This document shows, in pieces, positions 6,523 to 11,504 of a DNA stretch of 11,504 bases. Every line of letters starts with the position of its first letter. Within the stretch, counting starts at the first letter, position 1. The notes under the pieces were generated by a model that was not told the origin of the DNA, did no database searches, and saw only the letters and a program-made list of their open reading frames with translations. This DNA comes from Candidatus Thorarchaeota archaeon (GTDB taxonomy: Archaea > Asgardarchaeota > Thorarchaeia > Thorarchaeales > Thorarchaeaceae). The DNA lies in the NCBI GenBank assembly GCA_016840825.1, contig JAEORN010000052.1, positions 1 to 11,504 of the forward strand. Reading direction: 5' to 3'. A program made the position numbers and the translations under genes.

Positions 6523-7089
6523 TCACGAAACTGGTGGTGTCCACAATGGAAAGAAGCTATTTACAAGCAATGCGAGGTAAGCCGCTGCGATTGTCGTTAA
6601 TACCGCGATAACTAGTCTAGCTCCAAAGAATTTCATGCTAAGGTATTTTATCTCAATGAAGCATCCTTCTGGTACGTCTATCAATTGCTGACTGGCAATC
6701 AACGCCATAACCGAACCGACACTGCCTCCTGCCACCAAGATGAACTCTGCAAGAGGGTAAATCGCATATCTCGGTCCTGGTAAGACGAATCCGAGGAGTG
6801 TAGCCCATAGAATTCCAATGTCTGCATTTCCAAATGCATCTAAGACTGCTTGCTGATCGGGTAGTAACACCTCTTTCATGAAGCCAATAAGCAACACAGC
6901 CAAGAAGAATAACGGAAGTGATTTGATAACAAACCTACCTGACTTCTTGAATCCGTTGATGGTTCTTTGTTTGTCCTTCTTCCAGCCCCACAGATAGAAG
7001 AAGAAGACAACTACTCCAACAATCCACCAAGATGAACTCATTAGGTAATTTGACCACCAACTCGGGTCCAAGAGCCATTCAAGCTGCAT
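6523..7089 (-). CDS. Half-size permease, ArsP/COG0701-like, partner half
   Basis: 188 residues from ATG 7089, which lacks a ribosome binding site; a TATA-like element about 33 bases upstream would give a nearly leaderless message. Hydrophobic segments are near 20-36, 55-75, 90-120, 122-136 and 155-180. It carries LPGPRYAIYP (103-112), matching TPGPIYSIFP in the downstream gene at the same place relative to the helices. Both are followed about 20 residues later by an IA-x-x-Q-x-L pattern. The two proteins therefore look like the two pseudo-symmetric halves of a permease encoded separately. The stop at 6523 is 13 bases before the next start. Located next to a regulator gene on the same strand, which supports regulated expression. 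Substrate unknown. Confidence 0.75.
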   Translation of the reverse strand: MQLEWLLDPSWWSNYLMSSSWWIVGVVVFFFYLWGWKKDKQRTINGFKKSGRFVIKSLPLFFLAVLLIGFMKEVLLPDQQAVLDAFGNADIGILWATLLGFVLPGPRYAIYPLAEFILVAGGSVGSVMALIASQQLIDVPEGCFIEIKYLSMKFFGARLVIAVLTTIAAAYLALLVNSFFPLWTPPVS

Positions 7090-7117
7090 CTGAAATCAAC
7101 ATCTGGAAAAGCTATCG

Positions 7118-7127
7118 AGATAAAAGG
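7118..7127 (-). promoter_or_regulatory. Candidate TATA-like element before the first permease gene
   Basis: On the minus strand this reads CCTTTTATCT, centred about 33 bases before the ATG at 7089. Initiation 26 bases downstream would leave a leader of only a few bases, consistent with the missing ribosome binding site. It lies just after the stop of the regulator gene. Confidence 0.3.
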
Positions 7128-7141
7128 ATTGGGTCTATCTG

Positions 7142-7975
7142 CTATTCATCGAACTTGAACTTCATCCATTTATCAGATGGTTCGGATTTTTCCCAAACAG
7201 CATCGAACTGCAACTTCAATGGTTCTACAAAGGCTTCTGATCTAATCCAAGCTCCGAGATGCAATGAAGCATCTATAGGATTTCTGAATCCAAATAACAC
7301 GCTAGTCTTATCAAATAAGATGAATCTGAGCATCTCTCCTACCGCTGGGCTATGACGAACCTCTGCCCCTACCTCTTCCAAATCTATCGCTCTTTGATAT
7401 GTTTCTAGATTATGAACATCTCCAAGAACTTTGCACTCAATCCCTTGTGACTCGATTCTTTCTTTAATCACATCGCGCATAAGCCAGATAAGCTTGAAAC
7501 GAACAGTAAGACCGTAAATACCAACAATTGAACGTTGAACCAGTTTTGTTTCCCAAGCATAGAATTCCTCACTGGTATTCAGGGATCTTGTCTTGCTGCT
7601 TCGGCCTGACAATTCAAGCTCACTAATCGCCTTCTCAACCAGTCTAGCATTCCTTTGAAACTCATCTACAGTTGCTCGAAGTACTAGCTCCGCATCCTTT
7701 GCAGTGTAGAGACCCCCTCTTGAAGCGGTGACAAGTCCTTTTGATGCAAGAATTTGCATCGCCCTCATTTTCCTATGAGGTGAAATTGGTACGCTTTCGA
7801 TTGGTGACGCACCCTCTCTAAGAAGGAATAGATACGCATCACTGGTTTCTCTGTCTATTCCCAACAATTGCAAGGCCGCATAGACAGTTTCCTTCTCTAG
7901 TGCTTCCATTTCATTATCCATTTCGGACATCAAATCATTCATCCTAGCTAATTCTTTCAAGCGCGGAAAGCTCAA
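7142..7975 (-). CDS. TrmB-family transcriptional regulator
   Basis: 277 residues from a TTG at 7975; the ATGs at 7942, 7930 and 7921 are possible alternatives, none with a clear ribosome binding site. Residues about 31-92 form a winged helix-turn-helix of the TrmB type (ALQLLGIDRETSDAYLFLL, then KMRAMQILASKGLVTASRGG, then LYTAKD). A helical linker (about 93-125) follows. The C-terminal part (about 145-265) resembles the PLD-like effector domain of archaeal TrmB relatives, including EVRHSPAVGEMLRFILFDKT and the closing LQFDAVWEKSE. TrmB proteins control sugar and metabolic transport genes in archaea. Here it lies 52 bases before the permease pair on the same strand and diverges from the toroid-protein gene, so it may control both and itself. 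The ligand cannot be inferred. Confidence 0.82.
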   Translation of the reverse strand: MSFPRLKELARMNDLMSEMDNEMEALEKETVYAALQLLGIDRETSDAYLFLLREGASPIESVPISPHRKMRAMQILASKGLVTASRGGLYTAKDAELVLRATVDEFQRNARLVEKAISELELSGRSSKTRSLNTSEEFYAWETKLVQRSIVGIYGLTVRFKLIWLMRDVIKERIESQGIECKVLGDVHNLETYQRAIDLEEVGAEVRHSPAVGEMLRFILFDKTSVLFGFRNPIDASLHLGAWIRSEAFVEPLKLQFDAVWEKSEPSDKWMKFKFDE

Positions 7976-7980
7976 TAGTA

Positions 7981-8003
7981 AAGAATGTTCTTCGAACTTT
8001 TAA
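7981..8003. promoter_or_regulatory. Candidate operator dyad in the divergent promoter
   Basis: GTTC-TTC-GAAC (7987-7997) is an inverted repeat with a 3-base spacer, and flanking bases extend it imperfectly (AAGAATGTTC against GAACTTTTAA). It sits in the 46-base gap between the regulator and the toroid gene, where a TrmB-type protein would be expected to bind. Function is inferred from position only. Confidence 0.35.
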
Positions 8004-8021
8004 CATAAGTGGTGCTAAACT

Positions 8022-9251
8022 ATGGCGAAGGATGAACTAACAAGTGATGGCAAAGATATAGTTTCTAGTATCATAGAGAAGGCCACTGAGGACCTCCATC
8101 GTAGGAGTTTACATGCATTAGAGAGAGCTCCAATCAATGATGGGATCCAATACATAAAGACGCTTCAATGCGATTCTGGTGGGTTCAAGCTTATGGATGA
8201 GGTTGAAGCGACACCGCTGATGACAGGGTACGCTCTCCTTGCAATGGGACTTGTAGGACTCAGGATTGAGGATCCAGCTCCTGCAGCAGCAATAAACTAT
8301 CTCAAGGCTCTACAACATCCAAGTGGGGGTATTGGCTACTATCTCGATAGCACACCATCCCTTGGACCTACAGCAGTTATCATTCAAGCGCTTAAGCAAT
8401 TAGGAGCACCACGTTCGACACCCTTACTTCAAAGTGCGCAGAAGTTCATCTCCGAGAAGCTCCATGATGGCTACTGGAGTGAATCATCTGCGATAAATGG
8501 GAAGTCTGAACTTGGAATTGAAGTCGGCCTAACTGCGCTTTGTGCGAGTGCAATGAAGGATGTCCTCCTAACAAGCAATCGAGAATCGATAATCAAGGCA
8601 CTGATAGCAGCTAGAAACCATGATGGTGGATGGGGCTGGTCAACAGGATACGAGAGTGACGTTGATCACACATCCATGGCAATAATCGCTATTCTTGACC
8701 TTACTGAGGCTGGAGGAATTGATTTTCCTGATATCAAGTCCGCACTCACTCAGGGCCGTGAGTACATCCTATCTTGCCATCAGAAAGACGGAGGATTCAC
8801 CCAAAGAGGTGGAAGAGAAGGAACAAGCTCAATCGACGCCTCCGGGCTAGCTGTTGTGGCGCTTTCGAAGCTAGCACGACCAACTGATGAAGTCCTTAGG
8901 AAAGCAGCGGCCTTCTTCTTACGGACTCAGAACGCGGATGGTGGTTGGGGTGACAAACCCGGCTCTGTTTCAGACTTGGACTCAACTTTCTTCGTAACTC
9001 ATGCTTTGATGCAATCAGGTGAGACAATCATTACTCTCCAAGAAGCTGAGAATAGTATGAGAGGCTTGGAGTCTGGATTAAAGGAACTCTTCAATGAACG
9101 AATCACAGTAGTAACAGATGAACGTGATGATATTGCAGCTGAATTGAAGGGCATCGAAAGAAAGGTCCAGATGCTAGAGGCTGCAATAGGCATTATTGTA
9201 ACGATTGCATCTGTTCTTCTTGCAGTAGCAGGTATTCCCGGATTCGACTGA
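8022..9251 (+). CDS. Tail-anchored alpha-alpha toroid protein, prenyltransferase/terpene cyclase-like
   Basis: 409 residues; ATG preceded by GTGGTG about 7 bases away. Residues about 38-335 contain six repeats of the prenyltransferase/squalene-oxidase type, each with a QxxxGGF/W-like turn: QCDSGGF (49-55), QHPSGGIGYY (98-107), HDGYWSE (148-154), NHDGGWGW (199-206), QKDGGF (254-259) and QNADGGWG (303-310). Such repeats form the toroid of squalene-hopene cyclases and protein prenyltransferase beta subunits. ESDVDHTSMA (211-220) aligns with the DxDDT proton-donor motif of class II cyclases but has His at the last acidic position. The expected zinc ligands of protein prenyltransferases are not evident. 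The C-terminus has a helical, charged segment (about 340-385) and a hydrophobic helix (about 387-404), predicting a tail anchor with the toroid in the cytosol. An isoprenoid-related enzyme or a binding scaffold are both possible. Confidence 0.75.
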   Translation: MAKDELTSDGKDIVSSIIEKATEDLHRRSLHALERAPINDGIQYIKTLQCDSGGFKLMDEVEATPLMTGYALLAMGLVGLRIEDPAPAAAINYLKALQHPSGGIGYYLDSTPSLGPTAVIIQALKQLGAPRSTPLLQSAQKFISEKLHDGYWSESSAINGKSELGIEVGLTALCASAMKDVLLTSNRESIIKALIAARNHDGGWGWSTGYESDVDHTSMAIIAILDLTEAGGIDFPDIKSALTQGREYILSCHQKDGGFTQRGGREGTSSIDASGLAVVALSKLARPTDEVLRKAAAFFLRTQNADGGWGDKPGSVSDLDSTFFVTHALMQSGETIITLQEAENSMRGLESGLKELFNERITVVTDERDDIAAELKGIERKVQMLEAAIGIIVTIASVLLAVAGIPGFD

Positions 9252-9315
9252 GTAGAAAGATGCTCCAATTTGTGCAAAAGCTCATCAGATTAGTAAAATG
9301 GTTGCTTGCGTATTG

Positions 9316-9323
9316 CTTATAAT
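9316..9323 (+). promoter_or_regulatory. Candidate TATA box for the ETF operon
   Basis: CTTATAAT lies about 55 bases before the etfB start at 9376. Initiation about 26 bases downstream, near 9346, would give a leader of about 30 bases that contains the GGTGGTG ribosome binding site. Confidence 0.35.
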
Positions 9324-9375
9324 GGTGACATACTGCTTCTCGGGAAGATTATGTAGCCAATCTGGTGGTGGACAT

Positions 9376-10173
9376 TTGAAAATTATTGTACCAGTGAAAC
9401 AAGTTCCGGAGGTTGCTGAGGTAAAGGTCAACCCCGAAACCGGCACGCTCATTCGAGATGGTGTTCCAAGTATCCTGAACCCCTTCGACGAGCTTGCCGT
9501 CGAAGAGGCCATCAGGCTGAAGGAAGCACATGGTGGCGAAGACAGTGAAGTTACTGTGATTACTATGGGCCCGCCTCAAGCCGTTGATGTACTGTACAAA
9601 GCAATGGCTATGGGTGCTGACAAAGCGGTTCATATGACGGACCGTATCTTTGCAGGTGCTGACACATGGGTCACTGCCCTTACGCTAGCTGAGCAGATCA
9701 AGAAGATGGAGTATGATATCATCATTTGCGGTAAGCAAGCTATCGATGGAGATACAGCACAAGTTGGTCCTGAGATAGCAGAGATTCTTAGGATTCCACA
9801 GATCTGCTATGTAAGAAAGCTAGAGATCGATGAAGGCGGGAAGCATGTCATAGCCCATAGGGAAACTGATGAAGGCTATGCTGTCGTCAGAGCAAAGATG
9901 CCAGTTCTAATCACAGCCACAAAGGGTCTCAATGAGCCTCGTCTACCAAATATCATGGGCATTATGAAGGCGAAGAAGAAGCCTCTTGAGGTAGTAGATG
10001 CTGCAAAGCTTGGTGTTGATCAGAACAGGCTTGGACTCAAGGGCTCTCCCACAACCGTAAGGAAGGTATTCCCCCCTGAGCAAAGAGCAGGTGGTATCAA
10101 GATAGATGGTGGGAATCCAAAGGAAGCTGCAAGACAGCTTGTGGAGTATCTCGCTAAGAAGGGGGTAATCTAA
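9376..10173 (+). CDS. etfB: Electron transfer flavoprotein beta subunit
   Basis: 265 residues. The beta subunit pairs with EtfA to move electrons between flavin dehydrogenases and other carriers; in bifurcating ETFs it holds the bifurcating FAD. The frame is open further upstream (an ATG at 9298), but the TTG at 9376 is chosen: it yields the family's normal N-terminus MKIIVPVKQVPE and GGTGGTG lies just before it (9364-9370). Recognisable segments are NPFDELAVEEAIRLKE (35-50), GKQAIDGDTAQVGPEIAE (119-136) in the nucleotide-binding region, and the ETF-beta signature NEPRLPNIMGIMKAKKKPL (186-204). Length is normal for the family. Its TAA stop overlaps the ATG of etfA (TAATG), so the two are translationally coupled. 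Confidence 0.95.
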   Translation: MKIIVPVKQVPEVAEVKVNPETGTLIRDGVPSILNPFDELAVEEAIRLKEAHGGEDSEVTVITMGPPQAVDVLYKAMAMGADKAVHMTDRIFAGADTWVTALTLAEQIKKMEYDIIICGKQAIDGDTAQVGPEIAEILRIPQICYVRKLEIDEGGKHVIAHRETDEGYAVVRAKMPVLITATKGLNEPRLPNIMGIMKAKKKPLEVVDAAKLGVDQNRLGLKGSPTTVRKVFPPEQRAGGIKIDGGNPKEAARQLVEYLAKKGVI

Positions 10174-11372
10174 TGGGACTGATTTATGATAGGGATAAAT
10201 GTACAGGTTGCATGCTCTGTCCAAAGGCGTGTAACTTTGGAGCCATCGAGAAGGATGGTGACAAGGTCAAGTTCGATTTCGATAAATGTGTCCTCTGTGG
10301 CTCATGCGAGGAGGTCTGTCCTGCAGATGCGATTCTAATTGAACGACAGACAGTCAATAAGGAGCAGATCGCTCAATACAAGAATGTCTGGATCATTGCA
10401 GAGATGCACGATAGTCGATTACGTAGTGTATCTTATGAGCTTGTGACAAAGGCGCGAGATCTCGCTGATAAGCTAGGTGAGAAGGTCGTCGCTGTGTTAC
10501 TTGGTCATGAGTTGGATGGCATTGCTGAAACACTCATTCATCAAGGTGCTGACAAGGTAATCGTAGTCGATGACAAGATACTTGCTGACTACACGACTGA
10601 TGCCTATACTATCGCGGTTACGTCATTGATCACTCCTAGAAAGCCTGCTATAGTTCTTTATGGAGCAACATCTAATGGACGCGATCTTGCTCCTAGAATT
10701 GCAGCTCGATTACAGCTTGGACTTACTGCTGACTGTACTGGACTTGACATAGACGAAGAACGACAGCTTGTTCAAACACGTCCTGCGTTCGGCGGGAACA
10801 TTATGGCTGAGATCCTCTGTCCGTACACAAGACCACAGATGGCTACCGTGCGTCCTAATGTCTTCAAGCCAAGCGAACGCGACACTTCCCGTACTGGTGA
10901 GATCGAGAAAGTCGAGATCAATATCAGTCCTGTTCAAGTGAGGACTCGTGTCATGGAGAAGGTTTCAGAGGTCATAGAAGGTATGAAGTCTGTAGAGGAA
11001 GCTGATATCATAGTCTGTAGTGGCCGTGGTATCAAGGATCCTTCGAACCTCGAGCTGCCAAAGCAACTTGCACATCTTCTTGATGCTGCAGTTGGTGGCT
11101 CACGTCCTATCGTTGACCTTGGATGGCTACCACCCACACAACAGGTAGGTCAGTCAGGTCGTACCGTTTCTCCAAAGCTCTATTTCGCGCTTGGAATATC
11201 TGGAGCGATTCAGCACTGTGCGGGTATGTCCAGCAGTGACATAATCGTCGCCATCAACAAAGATGAGGAAGCTCCTATCTTCGAGCTTGCAGACTTTGGT
11301 ATTGTTGGCGATCTTTTCGCGATCGTGCCTGAAATCATCGAAGAGATCAAGCGCGTTCAGGCTGAGAGATAG
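10173..11372 (+). CDS. etfA: Electron transfer flavoprotein alpha subunit with N-terminal ferredoxin domain
   Basis: 399 residues, about 60-80 longer than a plain EtfA because of an N-terminal 2x[4Fe-4S] ferredoxin domain (about 1-58). Its cysteines are 10, 13, 16, 20 and 39, 42, 45, 49 in two CxxCxxCxxxC motifs. The alpha/beta domain follows (about 70-250). The C-terminal FAD domain carries SGRGIKDPSN (283-292), GGSRPIVDLGW (308-318), QVGQSGR (324-330), GISGAIQH (341-348) and INKD (361-364), all intact. Known EtfA proteins with such a fusion include CarE and LctC of acetogens, which belong to flavin-based electron-bifurcating complexes. That suggests, but does not prove, that this ETF exchanges electrons with low-potential ferredoxin. 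It overlaps etfB by one base and is followed by a strong hairpin. No acyl-CoA or lactate dehydrogenase is visible in the window. Confidence 0.95.
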   Translation: MGLIYDRDKCTGCMLCPKACNFGAIEKDGDKVKFDFDKCVLCGSCEEVCPADAILIERQTVNKEQIAQYKNVWIIAEMHDSRLRSVSYELVTKARDLADKLGEKVVAVLLGHELDGIAETLIHQGADKVIVVDDKILADYTTDAYTIAVTSLITPRKPAIVLYGATSNGRDLAPRIAARLQLGLTADCTGLDIDEERQLVQTRPAFGGNIMAEILCPYTRPQMATVRPNVFKPSERDTSRTGEIEKVEINISPVQVRTRVMEKVSEVIEGMKSVEEADIIVCSGRGIKDPSNLELPKQLAHLLDAAVGGSRPIVDLGWLPPTQQVGQSGRTVSPKLYFALGISGAIQHCAGMSSSDIIVAINKDEEAPIFELADFGIVGDLFAIVPEIIEEIKRVQAER

Positions 11373-11381
11373 AAACGATAT

Positions 11382-11426
11382 TCACCCAGCCAAACGAAAG
11401 CTGGGTGATGTCCTTTCCTTTTTATT
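11382..11426 (+). terminator. Stem-loop terminator after etfA
   Basis: TCACCCAGC (11382-11390) and GCTGGGTGA (11400-11408) form a perfect 9-bp, GC-rich stem with a 9-base loop, starting 9 bases after the etfA stop. A pyrimidine-rich, T-rich run follows (TCCTTTCCTTTTT, then more T-tracts to about 11450). This looks like both an intrinsic-type hairpin and the poly-T signal used by archaea. Confidence 0.75.
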
Positions 11427-11504
11427 TGAGAATTCCTTTTTTATTTTTTCAATCTCTTCGCTAACGAAAAGAACAATAGTTGAATAGCATATCAGTGGTA
11501 TATA
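11382..11504 (-). CDS. Possible C-terminus of a convergent gene entering from the right
   Basis: On the minus strand the frame is open from the window edge for 40 codons to a TGA at 11382-11384. It reads a hydrophobic segment (CYSTIVLFV), a charged lysine/glutamate-rich segment (SEEIEKIKKEF) and a short tail. If real, its 3' end is encoded across the etfA terminator hairpin. The lysine-rich reading may simply be the complement of the terminator's T-tracts, so the call is weak. Confidence 0.28.
   Translation of the reverse strand, partial: YIPLICYSTIVLFVSEEIEKIKKEFSNKKERTSPSFRLAG

Noticed and set aside
9298..9375. N-terminal extension of EtfB from the upstream ATG
   Set aside because: The extra 26 residues are not part of the family. 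The TTG at 9376 gives the standard MKIIVPVKQVP start, has a ribosome binding site, and leaves the TATA-like element outside the gene.

Overview
The window looks archaeal. It has an archaeal-type phosphohexomutase, a TrmB-family regulator with a PLD-like C-terminus, TTG and GTG starts behind purine-rich ribosome binding sites, and T-rich 3' ends. The leucine-rich repeat protein uses a 24-residue IDLxPLxSC unit, which I associate from memory with Asgard archaea, especially Thorarchaeota-like genomes. That placement is an inference. No rRNA, tRNA, CRISPR array or intact transposase was seen.

Layout. (1) 3-953 (+): 3' part of a phosphoglucosamine/phosphomannomutase gene that begins before the window, with a small membrane protein (950-1249, -) converging on it. 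(2) 1471-2835 (-): a seven-repeat LRR protein whose C-terminal half is much more GC-rich than its repeat half. (3) 2869-5467: an accessory-looking zone. It holds a frameshifted exported protein (3218-3801), a membrane-anchored putative glycoprotein (3975-4700), two copies of a 44-bp promoter-like repeat flanking that gene, a long stretch with possible decayed coding sequence, and a cluster of hairpins. (4) 7975-5468 (-): a TrmB-like regulator, two half-size permeases of the ArsP/COG0701 type and a small two-helix membrane protein, probably one transport locus. (5) 8022-9251 (+), divergent from the regulator: an alpha-alpha toroid protein resembling prenyltransferases and terpene cyclases, with a predicted C-terminal membrane anchor. 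(6) 9376-11372 (+): etfB and etfA, with two [4Fe-4S] clusters fused to the N-terminus of EtfA, ending in a strong stem-loop terminator; a possible convergent gene enters from the right edge.

How it fits together. The ETF pair is a core energy-metabolism unit, and the ferredoxin fusion resembles the bifurcating CarE and LctC proteins; its partner dehydrogenase is not in view. The permease locus appears to be controlled by its own regulator, with a dyad in the shared divergent promoter as a candidate operator. The most unusual items are the two separately encoded permease halves that each carry a PGPxYxIxP motif where COG0701 proteins usually have cysteines, the tail-anchored toroid protein beside them, and the mosaic LRR gene with its column of seven stacked cysteines.
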